The translations under genes and the position numbers were made by a program. 64,000 nt of DNA, taken from contig CADEGF010000016.1 in NCBI GenBank assembly GCA_902826815.1, positions 46,243-110,242 of the forward strand, given 5' to 3'. How positions within the stretch are numbered: the stretch's first letter is position 1; each line of letters opens with the position of its first letter. A model generated the notes under the pieces. It was not told the origin of the DNA. It made no database searches and was given only the letters and a program-made list of their open reading frames with translations. This stretch comes from an uncultured Mycobacteriaceae bacterium (GTDB lineage: Bacteria > Actinomycetota > Actinomycetes > Mycobacteriales > Mycobacteriaceae). Positions 51,701-61,102 of the stretch are shown here, in pieces.

Positions 51701-54328
51701 CTATGCGGACAGTTCGATGTGGTGCGCAGCGCCAACGCTTTCGTAGCGTTTCGGACTGCAGGTCAGCACGATGACCTGACCGCCACCGCCGACCGCATCG
51801 AACACCGCCCCCATCTTGACCAAGCGGTCGGGGTCGGTGAAGCCCAGGGCGTCGTCGATGACGACAGGGACGCTGTCCTCCTTGGCGACCAGCGCCGCGC
51901 CCGCCAGCCGCGCCACAATGCCCAACTGCTCCTTCGCACCGCTGGACAGCGATTCGTAGGGCACCGTGCGCCCGGACAGCGTGCGGCTGCAGATCCGCAG
52001 TGCACTGTCGATCTCGACCTCGAAGGTGTCCCCGAACACGATGCGGCCCAGGCGCTCAACCTGGCCACGGAACGGGTCGACGTAGCGAAGCCGGGTGGCG
52101 TCTCGGTGACGGGCCATCACCGAGCGCAGCAGTTCCGCCGCCCGCGCCCGGCGGTGCACCCGCAGGTACTCGGCCTCCGCGTGTTCACGTTCGGTTTCGG
52201 CGTCATCGAGTTGGCACTTGCGCCCCTCGGTGCCGTAAACCTTCAGCTGCGCCGTCACCAGGCGCAGCGCATCGGCGGTCTCGTCGTGACGATCGCTCAA
52301 GGCGTCCACGCGCCGCAGCGCCTCGTCGAGTGCGGCGGCGACGGTACCTGGGGCGCAGCGCGCGAGCTCACCGCCCAGATCCGCGACGAGTCCGGTGGCT
52401 CGGCGCGTCTTGTCCATATCGGCTTCGGCCTTGACGAGTAGCTCGTCGTCGGTCGCGGTCGCCCGCTGTTGGGCAAGACGTTCCCGCCCGACGGTCAGCT
52501 CGGCGAGGAACGCCGTCAGCTTCTCCTGTGCAACGCTGGACTGCGTCGCCTTCTCCCCCAGTCGTTTCGCCGCAGCCTCGGCGACCTTGCGATGCGTCTC
52601 GGATTCCGCGATGGCGTTCTGCTGTGCGGCGGTGGCGTCGGCGAGTTCGGCACGGGCGCTCGTCGGGTCGGAAGGGCCCGTCAGGTCGTCGCCATCTGGC
52701 ATTGCGATGTCGTGTAGGTCGGCGAGTCGCGCACGGAGCGCGTCGACATCGTCGTCGCCGGTCAGGCCGTTGATGGTCGCCGTCGACCTGTCGCGGACAG
52801 CGACCAGCTCCCTGCGCCGCTCCTCGAGGACACGGGCCGCAGCGACATCCTCTACCTTCGCCGTCGAGAGCGCCTGCGCGAGAACCCCTTGTGCGGCATC
52901 AAGTTTGGCCTGCGTATCGGAGGCGGGAGCGCCGGGCACCACCCGCGCGGTCAAGACACCCGGTACGTCTATGTCGGTGGACACGGTGGCATTCGCCGAC
53001 CACTCGCCGCCTGCCGCCAGCGAGACGGATTCGCCGCCGGCCCGAAGCTCGATGTCGGTGGCGGCGACGATTTCGATGTGCGCCGATGCCAACTCAGCCT
53101 GCCCCGCGGCACGCTCGACCGCGCCTGCCGCCGATTCGATTTCCCGCATCAGCGCGTCTGTCAGCGCAATCGGCGCGAGCTCGCGCTCGGTGCGCGCGAA
53201 CTCGGCAAGGGCTGCATCGATTTTCGCCAGCCGGCTGGAAAGTCGTTGAGTCTCATCGCGATCGGACTGCTGATCGACGGCGCGGCGGGCCGCGTCGACC
53301 CGGTCCTGACTCGTCTGCACGGCGGCGCGCGCCTCTTCGGCTGCCGCCTCCGCGGCCTTCTGTACCTCGTGGGCGGTGAGTTCGTCTTCGTATGCCTGCG
53401 CGGCGGCTTTCTCGAGCTCGGCCACCGCCGCCGTGCGCTCGGTGACGTCGGCCTGCAGCCTGCGCCGCTGCGTCAGCGCCGAGACGGACGCCTCGAGCGT
53501 GGCATCGGCGGCCGCGGCGACCACCTCGGCCTGCTTGAGTTGTTGGGTCAGCGCGGCCACTTCTTCGGCCGCGGTTCGCGCGGTGGCCAGTCGTTGGGCC
53601 GCGCCTGCACGCTCGCCGGAAAGTCTCTCTAGCTCGGCGGTGAGCGTCGTGTGGGTGCGGACCGCATCGTCGACCTCGGCCACCGCGGCAGCACATCGGG
53701 CCACTTCGTCGTCGGCGTCGCGCATCCGCTTGTTCGCGGTGGCCCAGTCGCCGGTCGGGCGCCCGGTGGGCGTGAAGTACCGCAGGTACTCGGCGTCGAT
53801 CCGGTCGATCAGCAGCGGCTCGGCCCCCGACAGCTGGACCGCCTCACCGGCGGCCACGTCGAGCGCTCGCGAGAGCGCATCGCATCCCGACAGGTCCACC
53901 GCTGCAGTCGATGTCGACTGCAGCACGCGCTGCGCCCGCCACAGCGCCACGTCGACGGTCTCGTCGAGGATGGCCCGCACCCGCTCGTGGGCTTCGTCCC
54001 CGGTCAGCTGTTCACGACGCGGCGCCAGCACCGTCAGCACCGTCTCCGCACGCTTGTGGAATCGCTTCCGGTAGATGAATCGATAAGGGCCCGTGCTGAT
54101 TTCGGCGGTGATCTCGGCCCCGACATCTGCGTGCGTCGGCTTGACCTGCTTGACTTCCTTCTTCGTCGACCGGTCCTTGGACTCGAGCAGCAGGTCCAGC
54201 GCCTCGATCATCGACGATTTGCCGACCTCGTTGGCTCCGCAGACCACGACCACGCCGTGGTCGGGGAACTCGATCTCGCGATGGGTGATGCCACGGTAGT
54301 TGGTCAGCACCAGCCGATGCAGCTTCAC
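51701..54328 (-). CDS. SbcC/RecN-like AAA ATPase (Rv1278-type)
   Basis: 875-residue SMC-related ATPase. Walker A GANEVGKSSMIEALD at 31-45, long Ala/Glu/Arg coiled coils (about 200-650), then signature LSSGAKEQLGIVARLAG and Walker B PVVIDDALGFTDPDR near the C-terminus. Overlaps the nuclease gene by ATGA. The pair resembles SbcCD/Mre11-Rad50, though shorter and of a distinct branch. Probably handles DNA ends or structured DNA (family knowledge and inference). Confidence 0.88.
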   Translation of the reverse strand: MKLHRLVLTNYRGITHREIEFPDHGVVVVCGANEVGKSSMIEALDLLLESKDRSTKKEVKQVKPTHADVGAEITAEISTGPYRFIYRKRFHKRAETVLTVLAPRREQLTGDEAHERVRAILDETVDVALWRAQRVLQSTSTAAVDLSGCDALSRALDVAAGEAVQLSGAEPLLIDRIDAEYLRYFTPTGRPTGDWATANKRMRDADDEVARCAAAVAEVDDAVRTHTTLTAELERLSGERAGAAQRLATARTAAEEVAALTQQLKQAEVVAAAADATLEASVSALTQRRRLQADVTERTAAVAELEKAAAQAYEDELTAHEVQKAAEAAAEEARAAVQTSQDRVDAARRAVDQQSDRDETQRLSSRLAKIDAALAEFARTERELAPIALTDALMREIESAAGAVERAAGQAELASAHIEIVAATDIELRAGGESVSLAAGGEWSANATVSTDIDVPGVLTARVVPGAPASDTQAKLDAAQGVLAQALSTAKVEDVAAARVLEERRRELVAVRDRSTATINGLTGDDDVDALRARLADLHDIAMPDGDDLTGPSDPTSARAELADATAAQQNAIAESETHRKVAEAAAKRLGEKATQSSVAQEKLTAFLAELTVGRERLAQQRATATDDELLVKAEADMDKTRRATGLVADLGGELARCAPGTVAAALDEALRRVDALSDRHDETADALRLVTAQLKVYGTEGRKCQLDDAETEREHAEAEYLRVHRRARAAELLRSVMARHRDATRLRYVDPFRGQVERLGRIVFGDTFEVEIDSALRICSRTLSGRTVPYESLSSGAKEQLGIVARLAGAALVAKEDSVPVVIDDALGFTDPDRLVKMGAVFDAVGGGGQVIVLTCSPKRYESVGAAHHIELSA

Positions 54329-55482
54329 GCTATTCCCCTGTCGCCCTTGTCGACCAGTCGCAGCAGCAATGACAAAGCCGCCCGTGCGTCGTCGGCCCCC
54401 TCGTCGTCGGAGCGGGCCGCAGCTACCAACTCGTCGACGGCGGCCGCCGCAAAGCCGCCGATTCCGAGGTCGTCGAATTCACCGTCGGCCGGGATCACCG
54501 CGATCGAAGACTGCCTCTCCCACAGCCCGAGAGCCGCGAACAGGCGCGCGTACTTGTCCAGGCAGACATCCAGCGCGGCCTTGTCGGTGACCGTCAGCGA
54601 CCCGGTGAGCGCCAACCGAATGACGGTGCGCTCCTTGTCCGACATCAGGTCGAGGTTGATGTCCAGATCGGCGATGTCGCGACTGCTGTCAACGGCGTGG
54701 TGCAGGGTCACGAACCGCCAACGACCCAGCCTGCGCGGATCGACGCTGACCCGTCGGCCGGGGTCGGCCTCGTCGACGTCGACGACGAGCACATGTCCTG
54801 GGTCGGGTTCGATGTCGTCATAGTTGGTGACTTCTGGCGACCCTGAATACCAGATCCGGCCCGTCGTGCCGACCTTCATGCGAGAGTGCTTGTCGCCCAA
54901 CGCCACATAGTGCACCGCACCGCGCGCAATCGCCGCCTCGACCGCGGCGAGCTGGATCAGCGAAGGCCTGTCCTTGTCGGGCACGAAGATGTCGACCGCG
55001 CCGTGGCCGACCACGATGCGAGTCGTCCCGTCGGCGGGCAGATCGTCGGTCACCTGGGCGACGAGGTCGGTAGTCGGCGCCTTCGACGTCCACGGTGCGG
55101 CCACGATCTGCAGGCCGGGGCGCACCTCGTGGACACCGGGCCGGTCGAGGACCGTGACGTTGTCGGGGCATTCGGCGGTGAACAGCGCGCTGGTGTAAAC
55201 CGACGATGCGTCGAGCGGATCGTGGTTGCCCGGCAGCAGATAGACCGGCACCCCGATGGCGCGCATCGCCTCGAGCGACTGGCCAACGACACGTGGCGTC
55301 AGCTGGTTGTGCTCGAACACGTCGCCGGCCACCACGACGAACTCGGCGCCTGCCTCATTCGCCAATGCCCCCAGCCCAGCGACGACGTCGCGCCGCGCGG
55401 CCGAATATCGGGGCTGCGCCTCGCCGTTGAGGAAGTACCGGGTCATCCCGAGCTGCCAGTCGGCGGTGTGCACGAATCGCAT
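54325..55482 (-). CDS. SbcD/Mre11-like nuclease (Rv1277-type)
   Basis: 385-residue calcineurin-like metallophosphoesterase. Metal motifs: HTADWQLG (D8/H-type), AGDVFEHNQ, LPGNHDPLD, VGHGAVDIF, GDKHSR. AAGGAAGGAGGG precedes the ATG. Upstream is a divergent promoter region shared with the phosphatase gene. Partner of the ATPase encoded just after it. Confidence 0.9.
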   Translation of the reverse strand: MRFVHTADWQLGMTRYFLNGEAQPRYSAARRDVVAGLGALANEAGAEFVVVAGDVFEHNQLTPRVVGQSLEAMRAIGVPVYLLPGNHDPLDASSVYTSALFTAECPDNVTVLDRPGVHEVRPGLQIVAAPWTSKAPTTDLVAQVTDDLPADGTTRIVVGHGAVDIFVPDKDRPSLIQLAAVEAAIARGAVHYVALGDKHSRMKVGTTGRIWYSGSPEVTNYDDIEPDPGHVLVVDVDEADPGRRVSVDPRRLGRWRFVTLHHAVDSSRDIADLDINLDLMSDKERTVIRLALTGSLTVTDKAALDVCLDKYARLFAALGLWERQSSIAVIPADGEFDDLGIGGFAAAAVDELVAAARSDDEGADDARAALSLLLRLVDKGDRGIA

Positions 55483-55609
55483 CTCGATCCCTCCTTCCTT
55501 GCCGCATCTTTGCTAGGTGTGGCGAGTGTAGGACCGGTCGCCGACAAGTCGTCGGACCTCGTTCGGCATGTGGGCCGCCAACCGGGTCACGTCGTCATCG
55601 CGGCTGCCC

Positions 55610-55615
55610 TAGCGT
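55610..55615 (+). promoter_or_regulatory. leaderless -10 of the phosphatase gene
   Basis: TAGCGT followed by seven bases and GTG 55623. Confidence 0.35.
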
Positions 55616-55622
55616 GGGAGCG

Positions 55623-56129
55623 GTGACGAACCAATTCCGGACCTTGCTGTTGATGCGGCATGCGAAGTCGGACTATCCCACCGGGGTGGCCGACCACCAG
55701 CGTCCGCTGGCACCGCGGGGGGAGCGAGAGGCCGGGCTGGCAGGAGACTGGCTGCGCGCCCATACGCCCTCCGTCGACGCGGTGCTGTGCTCTACGGCAA
55801 CCCGCACGCGCGAGACGCTGGAACGGACTCGAATCGGCGCGCCGGTGACCTACGTGGATCGGTTGTACGACGCGATGCCGGGAGCGGTGATCGATGAGAT
55901 CAACGGCGTCGACCCTGATGTGGCGACGCTCTTGGTGATCGGCCACGAGCCTGCGATGTCGTCGGTGGCGCTCGGCCTTGCCACTCCGGACGGCAGCAAT
56001 AAGACTGCGGCCGACCACATCTCGACGAAATTCCCGACCTCGGCGATCGCGGTGCTTCGGACCGCCCAGGCGTGGGACCAACTGACGCTGAGCAGCGCCG
56101 CACTGGTCACCTTCCACGTGCCCCGCTAA
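55623..56129 (+). CDS. SixA-type phosphohistidine phosphatase (Rv1276c-type)
   Basis: 168-residue histidine phosphatase. Catalytic RHAKS with H13, and second His in IGHEPAMSS. SixA dephosphorylates phospho-His (ArcB in E. coli); the target here is unknown. GTG 55623 is chosen over GTG 55614 because of the TAGCGT-seven-base leaderless arrangement. The last 4 bases overlap the convergent lprC stop. Confidence 0.87.
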   Translation: MTNQFRTLLLMRHAKSDYPTGVADHQRPLAPRGEREAGLAGDWLRAHTPSVDAVLCSTATRTRETLERTRIGAPVTYVDRLYDAMPGAVIDEINGVDPDVATLLVIGHEPAMSSVALGLATPDGSNKTAADHISTKFPTSAIAVLRTAQAWDQLTLSSAALVTFHVPR

Positions 56130-56680
56130 GAGCTGGTGGCCAGCGTCAACTCCATCAGCTTGATCACCATTCCGCACGCATCGATGCCCGGCTGCTGCGG
56201 ATTGACCCACCAACCGACCACGCCGCCTGCGTCGCTGGCGACGCCGCACGCGCCGTTGGGATCGTTGGGATGCATGACGATGGAAGGAACGCCCGCGATG
56301 GCGCGGCTCTCCACCTTGTACTCCAGCTTGTCTGCGGTCTCGCGCTCGTTGTCGAGGCTGCCCTGCTCGAACCAGAAGCGGGTGATGTCGACCAACCCTG
56401 CCGGATTGGCCGCCTGCCAGCGGCATACCGCGCCGACGAATGTGCTCTGGATGTCCAGCGGATTGGCCCCGACGGTCTTCGCCAGGATGTCCTCGGTGAG
56501 GACCTCGCACTCTTTCAGCAGGTTCGGGTACTGCTTCTCGGAGTTGTCGTTGCGCGGCACGTCGCCAGAGCCTGCCTTGGCGGCGGTGCCGTCGACCGTC
56601 CGTGAGCACCCCACCAGCAGCATCACCGCACACAGCACCGCGATGATTCCGGCGCCGACTCGGCGCACTGAGCCGGTCAT
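56126..56680 (-). CDS. lprC: lipoprotein LprC-like (DUF3558)
   Basis: 184 residues. Signal peptide and lipobox LLVGC. DUF3558-type body with CEVLTEDILAKTVG, CRWQAAN and CGMVIKLMELT; four Cys in the mature part suggest disulfides on the outer face. Coupled by ATGA to the lprB-like gene before it. Named by order (Rv1275 beside Rv1274). Function unknown. Confidence 0.85.
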   Translation of the reverse strand: MTGSVRRVGAGIIAVLCAVMLLVGCSRTVDGTAAKAGSGDVPRNDNSEKQYPNLLKECEVLTEDILAKTVGANPLDIQSTFVGAVCRWQAANPAGLVDITRFWFEQGSLDNERETADKLEYKVESRAIAGVPSIVMHPNDPNGACGVASDAGGVVGWWVNPQQPGIDACGMVIKLMELTLATSS

Positions 56681-57228
56681 TTCGCGTTCACAATCGTCTG
56701 CCGGGTCAACTCCTTGGCGATGTCACACGGATCCGGGAACGGCTTCTCGGAGAAGCTGATCGACCACTCGATGAAGTCGTCGTCGTACTGAATGCCGATC
56801 TCGCAGAGGTTGTTGCCGAGAGTCGGATCTTCGCCGACTGCGATGAAGCCGTCGTGACCCTCGATGTTGATGTCCTCGACGCTGGCGCGTGACAACTCCT
56901 CGGTCTTGCGCTCGCGACCGATCGGACTGCCACGGTACAAGGTGATCGAGAAGTGCGGACCGAGGATGCCCCCGCCGGCAAGCCACTGGCATCCGACGGA
57001 GTTCTTGGCGGTGTTGACCAGTCCCGCGACCCGGGTCTGGTCGGCCATCGTCTCGTCGGTGACGCCGCCACACTGAGGGAAGAACGGCCCGTGTTTGATG
57101 CCCTGCGCGGTCGGCGGGCCCGACGGCTCGCCGGGCGACGTCGAATCGGAGCCCGAGGAACACGCAGCCAACACCGGAATCAGGGCGACCATGGCAACGG
57201 CCAGCCGTTTCAGGTTGCTGGGGATCAC
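56677..57228 (-). CDS. lprB: lipoprotein LprB-like (DUF3558)
   Basis: 183 residues from GTG 57228, which lies seven bases after TACAGT, so it is probably leaderless. Lipobox LAAC; DUF3558 body with FFPQCGGVTDETMA, CQWLAGGG, CEIGIQYDD. Paralogue of lprC. Named by order (Rv1274). An alternative start (MKRQVSV) extends the N-terminus but has no better ribosome site. Confidence 0.85.
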   Translation of the reverse strand: MIPSNLKRLAVAMVALIPVLAACSSGSDSTSPGEPSGPPTAQGIKHGPFFPQCGGVTDETMADQTRVAGLVNTAKNSVGCQWLAGGGILGPHFSITLYRGSPIGRERKTEELSRASVEDINIEGHDGFIAVGEDPTLGNNLCEIGIQYDDDFIEWSISFSEKPFPDPCDIAKELTRQTIVNAK

Positions 57229-57235
57229 AGCGCAC

Positions 57236-57241
57236 ACTGTA
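57236..57241 (-). promoter_or_regulatory. leaderless -10 of lprB
   Basis: Minus strand TACAGT followed by GTGCGCT and the GTG start at 57228. Confidence 0.4.
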
Positions 57242-57351
57242 GCGGCAGCCGCCAAGGTGAACCTGAGAGACACGCTGACCTGCCTTTTCATCACCACGAA
57301 CGCGCATCGGTCAATCCACTGCCGTAGAGGTCGGTATGCGAAAGTAGCGAG

Positions 57352-59094
57352 ATGCTCCTGGCCCTGCTTCGGCGTTATGTGCGGCCGTATCGCGGGCCGC
57401 TCGCTGCCGTCGCGGCGCTCCAGGTGGTCAGCAATATGGCTTCGCTGTACCTGCCGACGGTCAACGCGGCGATCATCGACGACGGGGTTGCCAAGGGCGA
57501 TACCGAAACCATCGTCGAACTCGGCGGGGTGATGCTGGCCGTCACGGCACTGCAGGTGCTGTGCGCCGTCGGCGCGGTGTACTACGGCTCGCGCGCCGCC
57601 ACGGGGGTCGGTCGCGATCTGCGGTCGGCAATCTTCCACCACGTGACGGGCTTCTCGGCCGCCGAGACGGCGCGGTTCGGGGCCCCGTCGCTGCTCACCC
57701 GCACCACCAACGACGTCCAGCAGGTTCAGCTGCTGGTGCAGTTGACCTGCACCATGCTGATCACCGCACCGATCATGTCGATCGGCGGCATCGTCATGGC
57801 GATACATCAGGACGCCGGGCTGTCATGGCTGCTGCTCGTCAGCGTGCCTGTGCTCGCATTGGCCAACTATTGGATCGTCCGGCACCTGCTGCCGATATTC
57901 CGCAGCATGCAGAAGCTGATCGACGGCATCAACCGGGTGATGCGCGAACAGTTGTCGGGCATCCGGGTGATCCGCGCGTTCGCGCGAGAGCCGTTCGAGC
58001 GCAGCCGATTCGCCGAGGCGAACCAGGCCCTGTCGGATACTGCGCTGACGGCGGGCCGCTGGCAGGCGTTGATGCTGCCGGTGACCACGCTGGTGATCAA
58101 CATCTCCAGCGTCGCGCTGATCTGGTTCGGCGGAATGCGAATCGACGCCGGCCAGATGCAGGTGGGCTCGCTGATCGCGTTCCTTTCCTACTTCATGCAG
58201 ATTCTGATGGCCGTCCTGCTCGCGACTTTCATCCTGGTTCTCATTCCGCGCGCAACCGCGTGCGCGGAGCGGATCACCGATGTGCTGTCCACCGAGCCGG
58301 CGATCACCAGCCCCGTCGAACCGATTCGGCCGGATTCGGTCGACGGCGCGGTCAGCCTGCGCGACGCCACATTCAGCTATCCGGGCGCTGATCGGCCTGT
58401 GCTGCAGGATGTTTCGCTGACGGCGCGACCCGGCACCACCACCGCCATTGTCGGATCGACAGGCTCGGGGAAGTCGACGCTGGTATCGCTGATCTGCCGA
58501 ATGTACGACGTCACATCGGGGGCTGTACAGGTCGACGAGATCGACGTGCGCGACTACGACACCGAGCAGTTGTGGTCGGAGATCGGGCTCGTACCGCAAC
58601 GGGGATACCTGTTCTCGGGAACCGTCGCCGACAACCTCCGCTATGGCAAGGCCGATGCGACCGACGACGAGATGTGGGAGGCGTTGCGGGTGGCGTCGGC
58701 GGACGGCTTCGTCCGCTCCCACGCCGACGGCCTCGACATGCGGGTCGCCCAGGGCGGCATCAACTTCTCGGGCGGTCAGCGGCAACGGCTGGCGATCGCG
58801 CGTGCCGTCATCCGCAAACCGGCGATCTACCTGTTCGACGACGCGTTCTCGGCACTGGACGTGCACACGGACACGAAAGTGCGCTCCGCGCTGAGCGAGG
58901 TTTCCGCCGATGCGACGGTTATCATCGTGGCCCAACGGATTTCGACGATCGCCAAGGCGGATCAGATCATCGTGATCGACGACGGCAGGGTCGTCGGCAC
59001 AGGCACGCACGAATCGCTGCTGGCCGACTGCCCCACCTACGCCGAGTTCGCAGACTCGCAGTCGGTGGGCGCAGGGGTTGGGAGTGACGGGTGA
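57352..59094 (+). CDS. half ABC exporter with degenerate catalytic site (Rv1273c-type)
   Basis: 580 residues: six membrane segments (1-310), then an ATPase domain. Walker [10 protein letters not shown], signature [13 protein letters not shown], but Walker B reads [11 protein letters not shown]. The catalytic Glu is replaced by Asp, which marks the degenerate subunit of a heterodimeric exporter. Its partner follows with a GTGA overlap. Rv1273c equivalent by position. Confidence 0.92.
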   Translation: MLLALLRRYVRPYRGPLAAVAALQVVSNMASLYLPTVNAAIIDDGVAKGDTETIVELGGVMLAVTALQVLCAVGAVYYGSRAATGVGRDLRSAIFHHVTGFSAAETARFGAPSLLTRTTNDVQQVQLLVQLTCTMLITAPIMSIGGIVMAIHQDAGLSWLLLVSVPVLALANYWIVRHLLPIFRSMQKLIDGINRVMREQLSGIRVIRAFAREPFERSRFAEANQALSDTALTAGRWQALMLPVTTLVINISSVALIWFGGMRIDAGQMQVGSLIAFLSYFMQILMAVLLATFILVLIPRATACAERITDVLSTEPAITSPVEPIRPDSVDGAVSLRDATFSYPGADRPVLQDVSLTARPGTTTAIVGSTGSGKSTLVSLICRMYDVTSGAVQVDEIDVRDYDTEQLWSEIGLVPQRGYLFSGTVADNLRYGKADATDDEMWEALRVASADGFVRSHADGLDMRVAQGGINFSGGQRQRLAIARAVIRKPAIYLFDDAFSALDVHTDTKVRSALSEVSADATVIIVAQRISTIAKADQIIVIDDGRVVGTGTHESLLADCPTYAEFADSQSVGAGVGSDG

Positions 59095-61028
59095 CTCAGC
59101 CACTGGGACGGCCCATCCGCGGCATGGTGCAGGCGCCGACGGAGCGCTCCCGCGACTTCAAGGGCGCCGCGATCCGGTTGGTGAAACGGCTGACCCCGCA
59201 GCGCGGTCCGACCGTTGCGGTGATCCTGCTCGGTGTCGGCGGCATCGCGATCGGCGTGATCGGCCCGCGAGTCCTCGGGCACGCAACTGACCTGTTGTTC
59301 AACGGGGTCATCGGCCGCGGGCTGCCCGCGGGGCTCACCAAGGACCAGGCGATCGCGGCCGCACGGGCGCGCGGCGACAACACATTCGCCGACCTGCTCT
59401 CGGGTATGAACGTCGTTCCTGGCCAAGGAGTGGACTTCGCGGCGGTCGGGCGCACGCTTCTGTTGGCTCTCGGCTTGTACCTGGTTGCCGCGCTGCTGAT
59501 TTGGATTCAGGCTCGGCTACTGAACGTGGTGGTGCAGCGAACCATGGTCGCAATGCGGTCCGACGTCGAGGACAAGCTGCACCGGCTTCCGCTGGCGTAC
59601 TTCGATACCAGGCAGCGCGGCGAGGTGCTCAGTCGCGTCACCAACGACATCGATAACGTCTCGACGTCTCTGTCGATGACGATAAGCCAACTGCTGACGT
59701 CGCTGCTGACCGTCTTCGCCGTGCTGGTGATGATGTTGACGATTTCGCCGCTGCTGACCCTGCTCACCGTCGTCACCGTGCCGTTGTCGTTGTACGTGAC
59801 CCGCGAGATCGCGCGCCGATCGCAGCGGCTGTTCGTTGCGCAGTGGACCAACACCGGGCGGCTCAACGCCCATATCGAAGAGACCTACAGCGGCTTCACC
59901 CTGGTCAAGACGTTCGGTCACCGCGAACTCGCCGAAGAGCAGTTCCGCGAACGCAACGCCGATGTGTATGACGCCAGCCGCGGCGCGCAGTTCTTCTCCG
60001 GGTTGGTCGGGCCTGCCACCACGTTCATCGGCAATCTCAGCTATGTCGCGGTCGCGGTGGTCGGCGGCATCCAGGTGGCAACGGGCCAGATCACCCTCGG
60101 CAGCATTCAGGCCTTCATTCAGTACGTGCGACAGTTCAACCAGCCGCTGACCCAGGTCGCGGGCATGTACAACACGCTGCAATCGGGGGTGGCCAGCGCC
60201 GAGCGGGTTTTCGATCTGCTCGACGCCGAGGAGGAGTCGCCCAACCTCGCGCGAACGTTCCTTACCAGTCGAGAAAACGCCGAGAATTCGACCGGTACGG
60301 AACGTTCGCGTGGTGTCCGCGTGGAGTTCGAGAGCGTGAACTTCGCCTACCAGCCGGATACACCGGTCATCGAGGACCTGTCGCTGGTCGCGGAACCCGG
60401 CAGCACGGTGGCGATCGTCGGGCCGACGGGCGCGGGTAAGACCACGCTGGTCAACCTGCTGATGCGGTTCTATGACGTGGACTCGGGGCGGATCCTGGTC
60501 GACGGCGTCGATATCGCGACGGTCAGCCGCGAGTCGCTGCGGTCGCGCATCGGCATGGTGTTGCAGGACACCTGGCTCTTCGGCGGCACGATCTTCGACA
60601 ACATCGCCTACGGCAGGCCCGACGCGCACGAGGACGAGGTCATCGAGGCTGCCAGGGCCGCCTACGTCGACCGGTTCGTGCACACGCTGCCCGACGGTTA
60701 CGACACGAGGGTGAGCGACGACGGCGGCAACATCAGTGCAGGCGAGAAGCAGCTGATCACCATCGCCCGCGCGTTCCTGGCCCGCCCGCAGCTGTTGATC
60801 CTCGACGAGGCGACCAGTTCGGTGGACACCCGAACCGAGTTGCTCATCCAGCATGCGATGGTGGAGCTGCGCCGAGACCGGACCAGCTTCATCATCGCCC
60901 ACCGGTTGTCGACGATCCGCGACGCCGACCAGATCCTTGTGATGGAGGAGGGCCGGATCGTCGAGCGTGGCAGTCACGCCGAGCTTCTGGCGCGACGGGG
61001 CGAATACTGGGCAATGGCGCAGGCGTAG
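59091..61028 (+). CDS. half ABC exporter carrying an in-frame repeat (Rv1272c-type)
   Basis: 645 residues: six membrane segments with a long first loop ([15 protein letters not shown]), then an ATPase domain. Walker [10 protein letters not shown], Walker [13 protein letters not shown] with a normal catalytic Glu, but the signature is NISAGEKQL instead of LSGGQ. This is the reciprocal half of the degenerate site with the previous protein. Residues about 388-407 ([20 protein letters not shown], approximately) are encoded by the 60-bp palindromic repeat between membrane and ATPase domains. Rv1272c equivalent by position. Confidence 0.92.
   Translation: MTQPLGRPIRGMVQAPTERSRDFKGAAIRLVKRLTPQRGPTVAVILLGVGGIAIGVIGPRVLGHATDLLFNGVIGRGLPAGLTKDQAIAAARARGDNTFADLLSGMNVVPGQGVDFAAVGRTLLLALGLYLVAALLIWIQARLLNVVVQRTMVAMRSDVEDKLHRLPLAYFDTRQRGEVLSRVTNDIDNVSTSLSMTISQLLTSLLTVFAVLVMMLTISPLLTLLTVVTVPLSLYVTREIARRSQRLFVAQWTNTGRLNAHIEETYSGFTLVKTFGHRELAEEQFRERNADVYDASRGAQFFSGLVGPATTFIGNLSYVAVAVVGGIQVATGQITLGSIQAFIQYVRQFNQPLTQVAGMYNTLQSGVASAERVFDLLDAEEESPNLARTFLTSRENAENSTGTERSRGVRVEFESVNFAYQPDTPVIEDLSLVAEPGSTVAIVGPTGAGKTTLVNLLMRFYDVDSGRILVDGVDIATVSRESLRSRIGMVLQDTWLFGGTIFDNIAYGRPDAHEDEVIEAARAAYVDRFVHTLPDGYDTRVSDDGGNISAGEKQLITIARAFLARPQLLILDEATSSVDTRTELLIQHAMVELRRDRTSFIIAHRLSTIRDADQILVMEEGRIVERGSHAELLARRGEYWAMAQA
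60251..60310. repeat. 60-bp palindromic repeat, copy 2 (inside a gene)
   Basis: Left arm GCGAACGTTCCTTACCAGTC (60251-60270), right arm GACCGGTACGGAACGTTCGC (60290-60309). Length 60 keeps the frame open and adds 20 codons. It matches copy 1 (31504-31563) best when one copy is reverse-complemented. Confidence 0.8.
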
Positions 61029-61062
61029 CTCCTTCTGGCGGGAAAAGTAGGCAGTCCGCTTA

Positions 61063-61083
61063 AGCGTGTCCCCTCCACACGCT
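61063..61083. promoter_or_regulatory. inverted repeat between the ABC pair and the molybdopterin enzyme
   Basis: AGCGTGT-CCCCTCC-ACACGCT, perfect 7-bp arms with a 7-base spacer, 11-31 bases before the ATG at 61094 (20-40 before ATG 61103). Operator, or terminator for the ABC genes. Confidence 0.4.
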
Positions 61084-61102
61084 GTCGGGCACTATGTCTC
61101 TC

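Noticed and set aside
59517-60977. 486-residue leftward frame inside the second ABC gene
   Set aside because: Antisense to a clear ATPase domain; no start signals or family motifs.
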